This document shows positions 31,901 to 38,840 of a stretch of 64,000 bases of DNA, piece after piece. Below the pieces are notes generated by a model. It saw nothing but the letters and a program-made list of their open reading frames with translations, was not told the DNA's origin and did no database searches. The number at the start of each line of letters is the position of its first letter. The stretch's first letter is position 1. A program made the position numbers and the translations under genes. This DNA comes from Pseudomonas viridiflava (GTDB lineage Bacteria; Pseudomonadota; Gammaproteobacteria; Pseudomonadales; Pseudomonadaceae): contig NZ_UUOC01000016.1 in the NCBI RefSeq assembly GCF_900590755.1, positions 1 through 64,000 of the forward strand. The letters run 5' to 3'.

Positions 31901-33232
31901 CTCGCCGTAACGCAAAAAGCCCAGATCGCCAGTGCGCAGCCAGGTCCGGCCGTCGCGCTCGACGAAGGTTTTGCTGCTGGCCTCAGGATTGCGCCAGTAG
32001 CCACGAGCGATGCTCGGCCCTGCGGCCCAGATCTCACCGATCTGATTCTCGGCCAACGGCTCGCCGGAGTGCGCATCGGCAATCCGTACCGCGTGCTCCG
32101 GCTGGCTGGCGCCACAGTTCATCAGGACGCTGCCCACCCCAGGCTCTGCGAGGTTTTGTGCCAGCGCCGTGTCACTGACTTCAAGGTTGGCAATGCCGCG
32201 CCCACGCTGGCCGCCGGTCACAAACAAGGTGGCTTCGGCCAGGCCGTAGCAGGCAAAGAAACTGTCTGCAGTGAAACCACTGGCCGCGAACTTGCTGCTG
32301 AACAGGTCCAGGCTGTCTTGCCGAATCGGCTCGGAGCCGGAGAACGCCACCCGCCACTTGCTCAGGTCCAGCCGTTCAAGGGCTGCGTCGCTGACTCGCT
32401 CGCTGCAAAGCCGATAGGCGAAGTCCGGCCCGCCACTGATGGTGCCGCCATACTCGCTGATCGCCTCAAGCCAGCGCAGTGGTCGGGTGAGGAAATAGCC
32501 CGGCGACATCAATACACAAGGCACGCCGCTGAAAATCGGTTGCAGCAAACCGCCGATCAAGCCCATGTCGTGATACAGCGGCAGCCAGCTGACGATTACG
32601 TCGTCCGGGTTGAGATCGATGCCGAAACCTCTGCGGATCAGCAGCTCATTGGCCACCAGATTGCCGTGGCTGACTTCAACGCCTTTGGGCAGCGCGGTGG
32701 AGCCGGAGGTGTATTGGAGGAACGCGATGTCGTCGGGGTGCAGATCCGGCGCGCGCCAGTCTGCGGCCAGTTGGCTGTCGAGGCTATCAACGCACAGCAA
32801 CTGCGGCGCATCGACGGCATTCAATTGCTCGCTCATCTGCAACAGCGGTTCGCGCAGGCTGCTGCGGGTCAGGATCAGGCGCGGCTCGGCATCGGCAATG
32901 ATCGACAGCAGACGCTCCTGATGATGCTGACGCGCCGACTCCGGCGGATACGCAGGGACGGCAATCACGCCGGCATACAGACAACCAAAGAACGCCGCGA
33001 CATAGTCCGGACCGCTGGGGAACAACAACACCGCGCGCTCACCGGCAGCGACCTGCGCCTGCAACGCGCCGGCAATGGTCCGCGCCCTCAGGTCCAGCTG
33101 GCGATAACTGAGCACTGCACCTTCGCGGGCATCTTCGGCCAGAAACCGCAGGGCAATACGATCAGGCTGATCAGCTGCACGTTGTTGCAGGGCCTGCACC
33201 AGAGTGTTGGGAAGTTCGAACGCGTCGTTCAT
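19979..33232 (-). CDS. pvdL: Pyoverdine chromophore NRPS PvdL
   Basis: 4417 residues from the ATG at 33232 (AGGAA upstream). Order: fatty-acyl-AMP ligase (1-580), T (LGGNSI, Ser616), C, A1, T (LGGHSL, Ser1666), C, A2, T (LGGDSI, Ser2834), epimerisation domain (about 2870-3310, HHLVVDG near 3007), C, A3, T (LGGHSL, Ser4354); no thioesterase. This is the known PvdL plan: acylated L-Glu, D-Tyr, L-Dab. A3 reads D-I-W-E-L-T-A-D-D, the diaminobutyrate code. A1 reads D-V-W-H-F-G-R-I-N and A2 D-A-E-G-I-G-A-V-M; I assign Glu and Tyr by position, not by code. The last C domain has HHILIDA where HHxxxDG is usual. A2 carries an in-frame block of five REP units at about residues 2309-2405, which makes the protein longer than the roughly 4340 residues I recall for PvdL. 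It is transcribed with pvdG and the mbtH-like gene. Confidence 0.97.
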   Translation of the reverse strand: MNDAFELPNTLVQALQQRAADQPDRIALRFLAEDAREGAVLSYRQLDLRARTIAGALQAQVAAGERAVLLFPSGPDYVAAFFGCLYAGVIAVPAYPPESARQHHQERLLSIIADAEPRLILTRSSLREPLLQMSEQLNAVDAPQLLCVDSLDSQLAADWRAPDLHPDDIAFLQYTSGSTALPKGVEVSHGNLVANELLIRRGFGIDLNPDDVIVSWLPLYHDMGLIGGLLQPIFSGVPCVLMSPGYFLTRPLRWLEAISEYGGTISGGPDFAYRLCSERVSDAALERLDLSKWRVAFSGSEPIRQDSLDLFSSKFAASGFTADSFFACYGLAEATLFVTGGQRGRGIANLEVSDTALAQNLAEPGVGSVLMNCGASQPEHAVRIADAHSGEPLAENQIGEIWAAGPSIARGYWRNPEASSKTFVERDGRTWLRTGDLGFLRYGELFVTGRLKDMLIVRGHNLYPQDIEQTIEREVDVVRKGRVAAFAVTENGVDGIGIAAEISRSVQKILKPDALINAIRQTVAEAFQEAPAVVVLLNPGALPKTSSGKLQRAACRARLADGSLDSYAQFPGEQSEPVGVDVSEGLQAQIAALWCEQLNIEQVGADDNFFLLGGNSIAAMQVMARLREVLGVELNLRLLFEAPSLGQFAAEIARQQSAGAISQGAIAQLPRTGDLPQSLAQNRLWIVWQLDPASAAYNIPAALRLRGELDTQALVSSFEQLIQRHESLRTRFLERDGQALQRIDPTSAFTLHQSDFSHLPASEREAQVAQAREQDAQASFDLEHGPLLRVTLVRLDDQEHQLWVTLHHIIADGWSLSVLIDEFSRLYAAVSQGQTLALAPLPLHYADYAQWQRDWLAAGEAQRQLGYWTQRLGDEHPTLNLATDHPRSALRTHQAARFSLLLDEGLSTALRYTAQEHDATLFMILLAGFQTLLHRYTGQADIRIGVPGANRPRLETQGMVGFFINTLVLRGEPDSRKSFAQLLTEARQAALDAQAHQDLPFEQLLEAFPQAREQGLFQVMFNHQQRDLSALRRLPGLLADELPWHSREAKFDLQLHSEEDHRGRVVLHFDYAAELFDVQTVRRMAEHFNSLLQQVSDQPSQCIGDIALLSPVERAQQLEWGQAPCVAASHWLPQLLSEQAALTPDRVALLWDGGQLNYASLDTQANRLAHYLRDKGVGPDVCVGICAERSPQLLIGLLAIIKAGGAYVPLDPDYPGERLSYMLRDSGVELLLTQSHLLPSLPLSDDVTAITLDNLHLDSWPCSAPGLHLSGDNLAYVIYTSGSTGQPKGVGNTHGALAERLQWMQATYQLSADDVLMQKAPVSFDVSVWECFWPLITGCQLLIAAPGEHRDPRRIVELVQQFNVTTLHFVPPLLQLFIEDAGVAQCSSLKRLFSGGEALPAQLRNRVLETLPNVQLHNRYGPTETAINVTHWHCRTEDGERSPIGRPLGNVLCRILDNELNPVPAGVPGELCIGGVGLARGYLGRAGLTAERFVPDMLGEEGARLYRTGDRARWSVDGVIEYLGRLDQQIKLRGFRVEPGEIEARLLAQAGVRQAVVLLRETHRGTQLIGWYTADNDVTPEHLRTALAVELPDYMVPAQLMCMDSMPLGPSGKLDRRALPEPQWQQREFVEPRTELEQQIAAIWREVLGLESLGLNDDFFALGGHSLLATQIVSRTRQACDVELPLRVLFEASELQAFAEQVRLIQLAGDSNRQLPIERVDRSQPVPLSYSQQRMWFLWQLEPDSPAYNVGGMARLRGVLDVSRFEAALQALIARHETLRTTFPSVNGVAFQQVHAEADLRMQWQDISTLDASDRQQRLQAFADAQAHQPFDLERGPLLRACLVKAAEHEHFFVLTLHHIATEGWAMDIFARELSALYEAFIDDRESPLAPLPVQYLDYSVWQRQWLESGERQRQLDYWTAKLGNEHPLLELPGDRPRPAVQSHRGGLYRFELGDELAAQVRRFNAEHGLTLFMTMTAALAVLLYRYSGQQDLRIGAPVANRIRPESEGLIGAFLNTQVLRCQLNGQMSVAELIDQVRHTVIEGQSNQDLPFDHLVEALQPPRSAAYNPLFQVMCNVQRWEFQQSRQLAGMTVDYLVNDAQATKFDLNLEVTDLNNRLDCCLTYSCDLFDEPRIARMAEHWRNLLRGLLAEPQQRLSELPLFDAVERDQLLGSLAAEPGRHDLSSCIHLLFAEQAGKTPDAGALTFAGQTLSYDQLNRRANQLARALREQGVGPQVRVGLALERSHEMVIGLLAILKAGGAYVPLDPEYPLDRLHYMIQDSGISLLLGDVQLFEALGELPAGVISFTLTCRSELVRELDFTGAGDAGLEMASSRTSSLLQGGGETQVAAGADIRRSALARDEAGTAATYSASESPPSRASALLQGGGEIEGFDRLDICGSELAREGDVKFPGNVTHTLETYDDSNLPNLTLPQHQAYLIYTSGSTGQPKGVVVSHGEIAMHCRAVIERFGMRADDCELHFYSINFDAATERLLVPLLCGARVVVRAQGQWDAQEICELIRQQQINILGFTPSYGSQLAQWLASQNQTLPVRMCITGGEALTGEHLQRIRATFQPQQFFNAYGPTETVVMPLASLAPDTLEEGAATVPIGRIVGARNGYILDADLALVPQGATGELYIGGAGLAVGYHQRPGLTAERFVVDPFATHGGRMYRTGDLVRQRADGLVEYLGRIDHQVKIRGFRIELGEIESRLLEHPSVREAVVLALDAPSGKQLAGYVVAEGDAAQLRDALTAHLLSQLPEYMVPAQLIVLDSMPLTANGKLDRRALPAPDHELNRQQFVAPQNELEQALAAIWREVLNVERVGLLDNFFELGGDSILSIQVVSRARQAGIHFSPRDMFQHQTVQTLASVATRSAQIQSEQGPVLGAAQLTPIQHWFFGTEIPQRQHWNQAVLLQPTDPLDPGRLEQALRALLVQHDALRLRFNLNRGAWQAEHAPLEQCAVLWRAETASPELFADAQRSLNLERGPLLRVVLISDGSGPQQLLLAIHHLVVDGVSWRILLDDLQSAYRDQPLPAKTSSFRDWTQRLQAYASSEPLREELDWWTTQLVGENALPFDHPQGRQQQAQAQTVSVRLDAQQTRQLLQQAPAAYRTQVNDLLLTALARVVCRWTADASALIQLEGHGRETLFDDIDLTRSVGWFTSAYPLRLTPQDVADDSSRGDSIKAIKEQLRQVPHKGLGYGVLRYLADETCRRSMAALPEASITFNYLGQFDQSFADDALFKPLDAHVGPTHDEHAPLPNALSIDGQVYGGELVLRWTFSSERFEPGNIETLANAYLQELAGLIAHCLSDQAGGLTPSDFPLANLTQPQLDALPISVAAIEDVYPLTPMQEGLLLHTLLEPGTGIYYMQDRYRINSEIDPQRFAQAWQAVVARHEALRASFCWDSGEQMLQIIHKPGNTPIDFVDWSAEPQAEHEARLQTLLKHEREAGFDLLHEAPFHLRLIRVGEGRYWFMMSNHHILIDAWCRGLLMSDFFEIYTALGENREAQLPVPPRYRDYIGWLQRQDIAQSKQWWRANLQGFERTTYIPTDRPLLREHAGHSGGMIVGDSYTRLDERDGQRLKELAQRHQLTVNTFAQAAWALTLRRLSGELDVVFGVTVAGRPVDMPHMQRTVGLFINSIPLRVSLPADHERCTVLDWLHGLLDSNLQLREHEYMPLVQIQECSELPKGQPLFDSLFVFENAPVEVSVLDRAQSLSASSDSGRTHTNFPLTAVCYPGDELGLHLSFDQRYFDDPSIERLLCEFKRLLLALADGIEGEMSALPLLAADERKFLIDGCNQSQHDYPLEMGYVRLFEAQVAAHPQRIAATCLEQKWSYQDLNRHANRLGHALQAAGVQLDQPVALLAERGLDLLGMIVGSFKAGAGYLPLDPGLPAQRLGGIIEQSRTPVVVCTEAYKEQALSLLEGFSCASKPRLLVWEDVQQGMGSAENPGVYAGPDNLAYVIFTSGSTGQPKGVMVEQRGMLNNQLSKAPYLTLDQFDVIAQTASQSFDISVWQFLAAPLFGARVDIVPNTIAHDPQALLKHVEDSGITVLESAPSLIQGMLADDHPPLERLRWMLPTGEAMPPELAHQWLQTYPQIGLVNAYGPAECSDDVAFFRVDQASTQGSYLPIGTPTDNNKLYLLDEALELVPLGAVGELCIAGIGVGRGYVHDPLRTAQVFVPHPFGAAGERLYRSGDLARRRADGVLEYVGRIDHQVKIRGFRIELGEIEARLHEQPQIRDAAVSVQEGPNGKYLVGYLVAVEEQAGELPEIIKARLRASLPDYMVPLHWLILEQLPRNANGKLDRKGLPSVDIGQLQSQGYVPPRNELEQTLADIWAQVLKVEQVGVRDNFFELGGHSLLATQIASRVQNALQRNVPLRAMFECSTVEELAGYIDRLESSVITEEKVDRLSDLMAQLEALD
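26019..26307. repeat. Cluster of five REP elements read in frame inside pvdL
   Basis: Five REP units: one single (26019-26041), an inverted pair (26081-26106 with 26150-26173) and a second inverted pair with a different core (26213-26237 with 26282-26307). Cores include GGAGCGCGCTTGCCCGCGAT and GGAGCGAACTTGTTCGCGAG. All are in frame with no stop, and encode REP-type peptides such as [17 protein letters not shown] and CGSELARE. The block lies between core motifs A2 and A3 of the second adenylation domain, about 35 residues before YTSGSTG. Confidence 0.93.
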
Positions 33233-33346
33233 GGTTGTTCCTGCCTGAGTCCGGCTTGCAATCGGAAATTCACAAATGAGAGGCGCAGCACTGGGCGCGC
33301 CCTGTTTCACGGTTGAAGGCGTCGCGGTTGAAGGCGTCGCGCTGAA

Positions 33347-34111
33347 TCAGCTGGCCGCCGCGGCCGGTGAGCGCTGCCGACTGGCGCGCGCCAGGTGGTG
33401 CTCGGCATATCGCCGCAGACAGCGCAGCAAAGGGGCTTGCTGGTCATGGAGGAAAAAGTGATGGCCTTCGAACATGTCCAGGGAAAACCCGACCAGGGTT
33501 TCGTCCTGCCAGTCCAGCAGCTCCTCGACGCGCACACTGTCCTGCTTGCCACCGAACACATGCACCGGCATCGGCAGCGGATCGCGAGGCAGGTATTCGA
33601 AGCTGCCGCAGAGCAGAAAATCAGCGCGCAGAATGGGCAGCATCAGCGCCATCAGTTCGCGGTCGGCAAGGGCCTCTTCGGCAGTGCCTTGCAGATTGCG
33701 CAGGCGCTCGATCAGTTCGGCATCGGTCTTGGCCTGACGGTATTCGCTGACATCCCGCCGCGCAGGCCCGGCAGTCGCGGAGGTAAACAGACACAGTGGC
33801 GGCGCAACCTTCAATGCCAGCAGCGCATGGGCCAGCTCATAGGCGAGCAGGCCGCCAAGGCTGTGGCCAAACAATGCGTACGGCTGGTCGGGAGTCGTCA
33901 GCAACTGGCAGCGGACCTCAAGAGCCAGTTGCGCAGCCAGCACACGGATATCGGTGTGCAGCGCCTCGTTCATGCGCATGCCGCGGCCGGGCAGCTCAAG
34001 CGGGTGAACCTCAAGCCACTGCGGCAAAGTCCGCCGCCAGCGGCTGTAGACCATGGCGCTGGCTCCGGAATACGGCAGGCAGAACAGACGAAGGCTGTTG
34101 AAGGCGCTCAC
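33347..34111 (-). CDS. pvdG: Type II thioesterase of the pyoverdine cluster (PvdG-like)
   Basis: 254 residues. Alpha/beta hydrolase of the external thioesterase family: nucleophile GHSLGG near residue 83, an Asp in GGKQDS near 195 and His in EGHHFF near 220. Such enzymes remove wrong or stalled acyl groups from carrier domains of NRPSs. The start is GTG at 34111, one base after the stop of the mbtH-like gene, so translation is coupled. An ATG is not available near this point and the N-terminus [15 protein letters not shown] matches the family. pvdL begins 114 bases downstream. The gap holds a 15-base direct repeat (GGTTGAAGGCGTCGC at 33312-33341) and no terminator, so the three genes form one operon. 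Confidence 0.9.
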   Translation of the reverse strand: MSAFNSLRLFCLPYSGASAMVYSRWRRTLPQWLEVHPLELPGRGMRMNEALHTDIRVLAAQLALEVRCQLLTTPDQPYALFGHSLGGLLAYELAHALLALKVAPPLCLFTSATAGPARRDVSEYRQAKTDAELIERLRNLQGTAEEALADRELMALMLPILRADFLLCGSFEYLPRDPLPMPVHVFGGKQDSVRVEELLDWQDETLVGFSLDMFEGHHFFLHDQQAPLLRCLRRYAEHHLARASRQRSPAAAAS

Positions 34112-34112
34112 T

Positions 34113-34331
34113 TCAGGCCACCACTTTGTCCTGATCCATCTTCTGTCGCAGGCTCAGCGGACGCATGTCAGTCCAGTGCTGCTCGATGTATTCCAGGCAT
34201 TCCTTCTTGAAACCCTTGACGCCAACCGCACGCCAGCCGGCAGGGATAGCCTTGTAGTCGGGCCAGATGGAGTATTGCTCTTCGTGGTTGCAGACCACCT
34301 GGAATGTAAGGTCTTCGCGATCAAATACCAT
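34113..34331 (-). CDS. MbtH-like protein of the pyoverdine cluster
   Basis: 72 residues from the ATG at 34331, with AGGA 8 bases upstream; a longer frame to 34418 runs into the promoter and is rejected. The signature [10 protein letters not shown] (residues about 14-23) and the conserved tryptophans of the family are present. MbtH-like proteins bind NRPS adenylation domains and are needed for their folding or activity; the P. aeruginosa homologue PA2412 is required for pyoverdine. It is the first gene of the mbtH-pvdG-pvdL operon and lies about 50 bases downstream of an iron-starvation box. Confidence 0.94.
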   Translation of the reverse strand: MVFDREDLTFQVVCNHEEQYSIWPDYKAIPAGWRAVGVKGFKKECLEYIEQHWTDMRPLSLRQKMDQDKVVA

Positions 34332-34387
34332 GTCGTGTTCCTGCTCAGTAAAGGCCCGCGCGGGAGTCGGGGCTGTCACCAAGGAGA

Positions 34388-34411
34388 ACGGATGGGGTCG
34401 AAAAATAATTA
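34388..34411 (-). promoter_or_regulatory. PvdS-dependent promoter of the mbtH-pvdG-pvdL operon
   Basis: On the minus strand TAATT (34411-34407) and CGT (34390-34388) are separated by 16 bases. This is one base off the TAAAT-N16-CGT iron-starvation box, oriented toward the mbtH-like gene 57 bases away. Confidence 0.7.
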
Positions 34412-34494
34412 GTAACACGAAAATTGCTGAGGCTCAGGCCCAGCAAGACTCGGGGCGTGAGGACACTGACGAAACTCGCCGATAGATATATTTC

Positions 34495-34527
34495 TCAATT
34501 GACAATAATTATCATCCAGCCTAATTT
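34495..34527 (+). promoter_or_regulatory. pvdS promoter overlapped by a Fur box
   Basis: TTGACA at 34499-34504 and TAATTT at 34522-34527 are 17 bases apart, a reasonable sigma-70 promoter with a weak -10. The 19-mer at 34495-34513 matches the Fur consensus GATAATGATAATCATTATC at 13 of 19 positions and covers the -35 element. Fur with iron would block pvdS transcription, as known in P. aeruginosa. The ATG of pvdS lies 65 bases downstream. Confidence 0.72.
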
Positions 34528-34592
34528 GTTGCCCGGTGTGTAGGGGGCTTCCCTACTGAGCTTCAGCTGCCCATTGCTGCAAGGTGACTTCC

Positions 34593-35138
34593 ATGCCGGA
34601 ACAACTATCCACAAGTACGTGCGATTCACCGTTACTCCAGGCGTTTGTCGAAAACCGTCTGATTCTGGTCAAGATCGCCGCCCGCATCACGGGGTGTCGA
34701 TCCAGAGCCGAAGACGTCGTGCAGGACGCCTTCTTCAGATTGCAGTCCGCCCCGCAGATCACCTCCTCCATCAAAGCCCAGCTCAGCTACCTGTTTCAGA
34801 TCGTGCGCAACCTGGCCATCGATCACTACCGCAAACAGGCGCTGGAGCAGAAGTATTCGGGTAGCGAAGAAGAGGGCTTGAATGTGGTGATCCACGGTGC
34901 CTCTCCCGAAACGTCCCACATCAACTTCACCACCCTTGAAACCATCGCCGACGCCCTGACCGAACTGCCTAGCCGTACACGCTATGCCTTCGAGATGTAC
35001 AGGCTGCACGGCGTCCCGCAGAAGGACATTGCCAAGGAACTGGGCGTCTCCCCGACGCTGGTGAACTTCATGATTCGCGATGCCCTGGTGCACTGCCGCA
35101 AGGTATCGCTGCAGGAAGCCCGGTCCGTGCGCCGCTGA
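34593..35138 (+). CDS. pvdS: Extracytoplasmic-function sigma factor PvdS
   Basis: 181 residues, ECF sigma-70 family. Region 2 (about 20-90, with GCRSRAEDVVQDAFFRLQSA) and region 4 (about 115-170, ELPSRTRYAFEMYRLHG followed by the helix-turn-helix DIAKELGVSPTLVNFMI) are both complete. The sequence is recognisably PvdS, the iron-starvation sigma factor that directs transcription of pyoverdine genes. I chose the ATG at 34593, preceded by AAGGTGA; a GTG at 34584 lies in that ribosome-binding site. The gene is alone, divergent from the mbtH operon, and has a Fur-box promoter upstream and a hairpin terminator downstream. Its targets in this window are visible as three iron-starvation boxes. Confidence 0.97.
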   Translation: MPEQLSTSTCDSPLLQAFVENRLILVKIAARITGCRSRAEDVVQDAFFRLQSAPQITSSIKAQLSYLFQIVRNLAIDHYRKQALEQKYSGSEEEGLNVVIHGASPETSHINFTTLETIADALTELPSRTRYAFEMYRLHGVPQKDIAKELGVSPTLVNFMIRDALVHCRKVSLQEARSVRR

Positions 35139-35145
35139 ACAGCAT

Positions 35146-35177
35146 CGGGCAGGTCATCCTGCCCGCGCTGGTTTTTT
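35146..35177 (+). terminator. Rho-independent terminator after pvdS
   Basis: Stem CGGGCAGG / CCTGCCCG (8 bp, loop TCAT) at 35146-35165, starting 7 bases after the stop codon. A run of six T follows after a 6-base spacer, so efficiency may be moderate. Confidence 0.6.
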
Positions 35178-35181
35178 CTTG

Positions 35182-35284
35182 GGACCGGCTCGTGGGACCG
35201 GCTTTAGCCGGGAAGATGTCATTTCTACCGATACAAATGCACCGGATGTACGATCCTCTTCCCGGCTAAAGCCGGTCCCACTAC
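35182..35284. repeat. REP pair, GGCTTTAGCCGGGAA family
   Basis: GGGACCGGCTTTAGCCGGGA near 35190-35215 and its reverse complement ending at 35284 face each other around a centre of about 40 bases. This core differs from the other two REP families in the window. It lies between convergent pvdS and the acetyltransferase gene. Confidence 0.88.
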
Positions 35285-35299
35285 AGAAAACCCTTCGCC

Positions 35300-35923
35300 T
35301 TAAATCCAGTCACACTGCTCGAAGAACCGCTGCCGATCCAGGATCATCAGCGCCGCTCGTTTGTGTGGGAAATCGAACTCCTTCTCCCGCACGAAACCCT
35401 GACCCTGCATGTAGGCGATCATCTTTGCGTTGTCGGCTCGTGGTTCGCTGACGATCCGTTGGGTGCGTTCATCATCGCGGAACAGGTAATGCACCAGTGT
35501 CGATAACCAACTGTCGACCTTGTGCGGGCCGCGATGATTTTCCTCGCCCACCAGCATGTGAATCCCCCGGTCATAGTCACCGGCGTCGCAGAACGGGCCG
35601 ATGCGGTCCTCTTGCGCCCAATAGGCTTCAAAGTAGGCAAACGGCTGGTCGTCAAAACAACCGATCAAGGTCAATGCGTGGGGATCGTCGGCGAGCTTGA
35701 GCAGATAGCCGCGATGCTGCTCCAGCGTTCCCTCCTCCTGCCAGAACTGCGCCACGCGGGGGTTGTTCTGCCAGCGGTGAAATCGCTCCAGATCATGATC
35801 GACATCCAGGGTTCGCAGGGAAATCCAGGCGCCCAGCTGCACGTCGTAACGTCGATAGACTTCACCAGCAGGCTTGGGCGGACGCAACGACGGGCTGGCG
35901 GTTACAGGTAATGACTGAGGCAT
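35300..35923 (-). CDS. Hydroxyornithine N-acetyltransferase (PvdYII/IucB-like)
   Basis: 207 residues, GNAT fold of the siderophore acyltransferase type (IucB, RhbD, alcaligin B). Typical pieces are RWQNNPRVAQFWQEEGT (about residues 50-66), FAYFEAYWAQEDRIG (about 95-109) and DYDRGIHMLVGE (about 117-128). Family members acetylate N-hydroxylated lysine or ornithine side chains to form a hydroxamate. In P. aeruginosa type II strains the acetylase PvdYII is needed for pyoverdine. Here the gene sits next to pvdS and has a perfect PvdS box (TAAAT-N16-CGT at 35960-35983, minus strand) 37 bases before the ATG. This supports a role in making N5-acetyl-N5-hydroxyornithine. The pvdA hydroxylase and any pvdF are outside the window. 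Confidence 0.88.
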   Translation of the reverse strand: MPQSLPVTASPSLRPPKPAGEVYRRYDVQLGAWISLRTLDVDHDLERFHRWQNNPRVAQFWQEEGTLEQHRGYLLKLADDPHALTLIGCFDDQPFAYFEAYWAQEDRIGPFCDAGDYDRGIHMLVGEENHRGPHKVDSWLSTLVHYLFRDDERTQRIVSEPRADNAKMIAYMQGQGFVREKEFDFPHKRAALMILDRQRFFEQCDWI

Positions 35924-35959
35924 ACTTGGGGCTCACGAATTGAGGTCATTACTCTTGAA

Positions 35960-35983
35960 ACGACAAACGGTGAGTCAAATTTA
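35960..35983 (-). promoter_or_regulatory. PvdS-dependent promoter of the acetyltransferase gene
   Basis: On the minus strand TAAAT (35983-35979) and CGT (35962-35960) are separated by exactly 16 bases, a full match to the iron-starvation box, oriented toward the acetyltransferase. Confidence 0.82.
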
Positions 35984-36051
35984 GCCTTGGCGACGCTTCT
36001 GAGCCCTAAGTTGAAAACTCAATAGCCGGGCCCTCCCCCTTCCATGTGAAA

Positions 36052-36065
36052 ATGTCGACCAACAT
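36052..36065. promoter_or_regulatory. Putative TetR operator upstream of the tetR gene
   Basis: ATGTCGACCAACAT is an imperfect palindrome 30 bases before the regulator ATG. It matches 12 of 14 bases of the perfect palindrome at 37992-38005 upstream of the fabF-like gene, and both are followed by TTC. Autoregulation is inferred. Confidence 0.6.
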
Positions 36066-36095
36066 TCCATGAGCCAATACCGGGAGGCTCGCTGT

Positions 36096-36659
36096 ATGCG
36101 GTACGCGCAAGATCACAAAGCTCAAACCCGTGAACGTATTCTCAATGAAGCTTCGGCACGTTTTCGCCGTGACGGTATCGGCGCTACAGGCCTTCAACCC
36201 TTGATGAAAGCCTTGGGGCTGACCCATGGCGGGTTTTATGCGCACTTCAAATCCAAAGACGATCTGGTAGAACAGGCCATGCGCTGCGCTGCCGACGAGG
36301 CTACCGAATACACCAGCAAGGCGCTCTCTCAGGAAGATGCTTTGTCGGCCTTCGTTGATCTGTACCTGAGCGAAACCCACCGCGACTCACCGGACAAAGG
36401 CTGCCCGCTGCCGACCATGGCGGCCGAACTGGGCCAGCGCGGCCAACCCAGCGCGATCACCGACGAACTGTTGCAGGCGCGCCTGGCCTCACTGAGCAAG
36501 GCGCTGCCCGGCTCTGACTCAGAAGTGAGCAGCGTGGTGATGCTGTCCACCATGGTGGGCGCGCTGATGCTGTCGCGCAGCACTCAGGACCCGAAGCTTT
36601 CCGACCGGATCCTGCAAACCGCCCGCGACTGGCTCAAGCAACAGGACAACAAGGCCTGA
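36096..36659 (+). CDS. TetR-family transcriptional regulator, partner of the FabF-like gene
   Basis: 187 residues from the ATG at 36096, preceded by GGGAGG at 8 bases; an upstream start at 36069 is weaker. The N-terminal helix-turn-helix (about residues 8-55, TRERILNEASARFRRDG and LTHGGFYAHFKSKDDLVEQAM) is typical of TetR repressors, and the rest is the all-helical ligand and dimer domain. The gene ends one base before the end of the convergent fabF-like gene. The same palindrome (ATGTCGA-centred) lies before both promoters, so it probably represses itself and the ketosynthase in response to an unknown ligand, perhaps a fatty acid derivative. Confidence 0.9.
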   Translation: MRYAQDHKAQTRERILNEASARFRRDGIGATGLQPLMKALGLTHGGFYAHFKSKDDLVEQAMRCAADEATEYTSKALSQEDALSAFVDLYLSETHRDSPDKGCPLPTMAAELGQRGQPSAITDELLQARLASLSKALPGSDSEVSSVVMLSTMVGALMLSRSTQDPKLSDRILQTARDWLKQQDNKA

Positions 36660-37934
36660 TCAGCCCTGCCAGCGACGCAACAACAAGCTGGCATTGACCC
36701 CGCCAAACCCGAAGCCATTGGACAAGGCGTATTCGATATCCATCGCCCGCGCTTCGCCATGAACGATGTCCAGCCCCTGAGCCGCCTCATCAGCATTATC
36801 GAAATTCAGGGTGGCCGGGGCGATTTGATCGCGAATGGCCAAGGCCGTAAAAATCGCTTCGATGCCACCAGCCGCACCCAGCAAGTGTCCGGTGGCTGAT
36901 TTGGTCGAGGTCACCGCGATGGAATGCTGATCGCCAAATATCGCTTTGATCGCGGCCATCTCGCCTTTATCGCCCACCGGCGTTGAAGTTGCATGTGCGT
37001 TAAGGTGCTGAACCTGCGACGCCTCAATGCCCGCCTGACCAATCGCCGCGCGCATTGCACGCTGGGCACCGCTGCCATCCTCCGGCCCGGCCGTCAGGTG
37101 GTAGGCATCGGCGCTGGTGCCGTAGCCCACCAATTCGACAATCGGTTTGGCACCTCGGGCAAGCGCGTGCTCCAGAGATTCAATCACCAGAATCCCGGCC
37201 CCTTCGCCCATCACGAAACCGTCGCGGTCCCGGTCAAATGGCCGTGAAGCCCGTTCCGGGGTTTCATTAAAGCCACTGGACAAGGCCCGAGCCGCGGCAA
37301 ATCCGGCGAGGCTGACACGATCGATGGCCGCCTCCGCGCCACCACAAATGGCGATGTCGGCTTCACCGCACCGAATCATTCGCGCCGCATCACCAATGGC
37401 CTGAACCCCAGCGGCACATGCGGTAACCGGTGCACCCAGCGGCCCTTTGAAACCGTGCTGAATGGAAACATGCCCCGCCGCAAGATTGACCAGAAACGCC
37501 GGGATGGTGAATGGCGACAAACGTCGGGGCCCACGGCTGTCGGTGGTGCGCACGGCGTCTGCGATGGTGCCGAAACCACCAATGCCGGAACCAATGATCG
37601 TCGCAGTCCGCTCTTTGTCACGTTCGCTGTGGGCGACCCAGCCAGCCTGATCGATTGCCTGTTTAGCGGCCGCGAGGGCGAACAGAATGAAGCGATCCAT
37701 TTTCTTCTGCTCTTTGGTGGGCACTGCGCTGTCTGGATCAAACCCGGCTTCGGGGTCGTCGGCCAGCATCGGCACTTGCCCGCCGATCTTGCCTGGCAAA
37801 TCCGCCACGAACTCTTCCGCAAGCCGGATGATCCCCGAACGCCCTGCGAGCAAACGCTGCCAGACGGTTTCGACCCCACTGCCCAGAGGCGTCACCAGGC
37901 CCATGCCGGTCACCACGATTCGTTGGCTGCTCAT
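36660..37934 (-). CDS. Beta-ketoacyl-ACP synthase II-like enzyme (FabF paralogue)
   Basis: 424 residues from the ATG at 37934 (GGGAGA upstream). Thiolase-fold condensing enzyme: active-site Cys in VTACAAG (near 170), His in NAHATSTP (near 310) and His in KSATGHLLGAAG (near 347), with the C-terminal GFGFGGVNASL. It would condense acyl-ACP with malonyl-ACP in fatty acid elongation. The gene is monocistronic, convergent with a TetR gene, and not in a fab cluster, so it is more likely a regulated paralogue (like P. aeruginosa FabF2) than the housekeeping copy. A perfect palindrome at 37992-38005 lies 58 bases upstream. Confidence 0.93.
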   Translation of the reverse strand: MSSQRIVVTGMGLVTPLGSGVETVWQRLLAGRSGIIRLAEEFVADLPGKIGGQVPMLADDPEAGFDPDSAVPTKEQKKMDRFILFALAAAKQAIDQAGWVAHSERDKERTATIIGSGIGGFGTIADAVRTTDSRGPRRLSPFTIPAFLVNLAAGHVSIQHGFKGPLGAPVTACAAGVQAIGDAARMIRCGEADIAICGGAEAAIDRVSLAGFAAARALSSGFNETPERASRPFDRDRDGFVMGEGAGILVIESLEHALARGAKPIVELVGYGTSADAYHLTAGPEDGSGAQRAMRAAIGQAGIEASQVQHLNAHATSTPVGDKGEMAAIKAIFGDQHSIAVTSTKSATGHLLGAAGGIEAIFTALAIRDQIAPATLNFDNADEAAQGLDIVHGEARAMDIEYALSNGFGFGGVNASLLLRRWQG

Positions 37935-37991
37935 TGAAAATCTCCCGCGTGACAATGATTAAGATATTACGACTGTAATTTAATAGATTGT

Positions 37992-38005
37992 ATGTCGATC
38001 GACAT
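37992..38005. promoter_or_regulatory. Putative TetR operator upstream of the fabF-like gene
   Basis: ATGTCGATCGACAT is a perfect 14-base palindrome 58 bases before the fabF-like ATG. A near copy lies upstream of the convergent tetR gene at 36052-36065. Confidence 0.65.
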
Positions 38006-38054
38006 TCATTGTGTCAAGCAAGGCGTACGGGGGCCTGCCTGGAAGACGCGGAAC

Positions 38055-38164
38055 CTGTAGGAGTGAGCTTGCTCGCGATTGCGTCAGGTCAGACGATGAT
38101 TTATCTGCAGACATACCCCTATCGCGAGCAAGGTGAAGCGCCAACCCGGTCACTCCTACAGGAC
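38055..38164. repeat. REP pair, GGAGTGAGCTTGCTCGCGAT family
   Basis: CCTGTAGGAGTGAGCTTGCT at 38055 faces an inverted arm ending CACTCCTACAGG near 38163. The second arm has an internal disruption (CAAGGTGAAGCGCCAACCCG), so it looks decayed. It fills most of the gap between the fabF promoter and the comEA-like gene. Confidence 0.8.
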
Positions 38165-38203
38165 CGCGTTTAGCTGCAATCGCAGATGTTCAAAACAGGG
38201 GAA

Positions 38204-38236
38204 TAAAAAACAGAAGTGGCCGGTCAAGGACCGGCC
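38204..38236 (-). terminator. Rho-independent terminator of the comEA-like gene
   Basis: On the minus strand GGCCGGTC / GACCGGCC form an 8-bp stem with a 3-base loop (38218-38236), followed after seven bases by a run of six T, about 20 bases past the stop codon. Confidence 0.7.
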
Positions 38237-38258
38237 TGCGCAGCGGAGGGTTAGAGCA

Positions 38259-38618
38259 TTACTGGACGGTCAGCTTGTCGCGGTTCTTGTCGAGGATGGC
38301 CTTGCCAATGCCTTTAACCTCAATCAGCTCATCCACCGAAGTGAACTCGCCATTGGCCTCGCGGTAGGCAACGATGGCCAGAGCCTTGCCCTTGCCAATG
38401 CCGGACAGTTCCTTTTGCAGCATTTCAGCATCAGCCGTATTGATATTGACTTTACCCATCATCTGCTCCTGCATGGCAGGCGCAGGCATTGATGTATTCA
38501 TTGAGGGTGCATTCATTGACGTACTCATTGCGGGCGGTATATCCGTGGCCGCCGTTACAGCAATAGAGGTACTGCCTAACAAAGCAAACAACAACGAGTA
38601 AACAATAGATTTACGCAT
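38259..38618 (-). CDS. ComEA-family helix-hairpin-helix protein, exported
   Basis: 119 residues from the ATG at 38618 (GGAG at good spacing). Residues 1-24 are a signal peptide (RKSIVYSLLFALLGSTSIAVTA). A Met/Ser/Pro-rich linker follows (about 25-55). The C-terminal part has two helix-hairpin-helix motifs: VNINTADAEMLQKELSGIG and VDELIEVKGIGKAILDKNRD. The domain binds DNA without sequence preference. In Bacillus, ComEA is the DNA receptor for uptake; short Pseudomonas forms of this kind are usually annotated ComEA-like or competence protein without proof. The gene sits just past wbpM, as in many pseudomonads, and has its own terminator. Confidence 0.88.
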   Translation of the reverse strand: MRKSIVYSLLFALLGSTSIAVTAATDIPPAMSTSMNAPSMNTSMPAPAMQEQMMGKVNINTADAEMLQKELSGIGKGKALAIVAYREANGEFTSVDELIEVKGIGKAILDKNRDKLTVQ

Positions 38619-38719
38619 CAAGAACTCCGTAACTTCATTGATTGAAAGCAACATTCCTTATGTCGCTTTCAAAAAGTAGTTCAGCCTGACCGACTGTCAA
38701 CAAAGACAAGAGTATCTAT

Positions 38720-38775
38720 TTATTGCACGAAGCTTCTTATTACATGAAGTTATTACATGAAGTTATTGCATGAAG
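38720..38775. repeat. Four tandem copies of a 13-bp A+T-rich repeat
   Basis: The unit TTATTACATGAAG occurs at 38737-38749 and 38750-38762, with one-change TTATTGCATGAAG at 38763-38775 and a diverged TTATTGCACGAAG at 38720-38732. It lies between wbpM and the comEA-like gene, upstream of the latter's start. Confidence 0.8.
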
Positions 38776-38793
38776 CGTCGAATACTATCTTAC

Positions 38794-38835
38794 AAAAAAG
38801 ACCTTCTATATTAATTAAAATATATAAAAGGCCTT
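38794..38835 (-). terminator. Rho-independent terminator of wbpM
   Basis: On the minus strand a 14-bp stem starting AAGGCCTTTT (38835 inward) pairs with the region at 38798-38811, with two G-U pairs and a 10-base loop, followed by a T run (38799-38794). It starts 6 bases after the stop codon. Confidence 0.75.
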
Positions 38836-38840
38836 GATCC

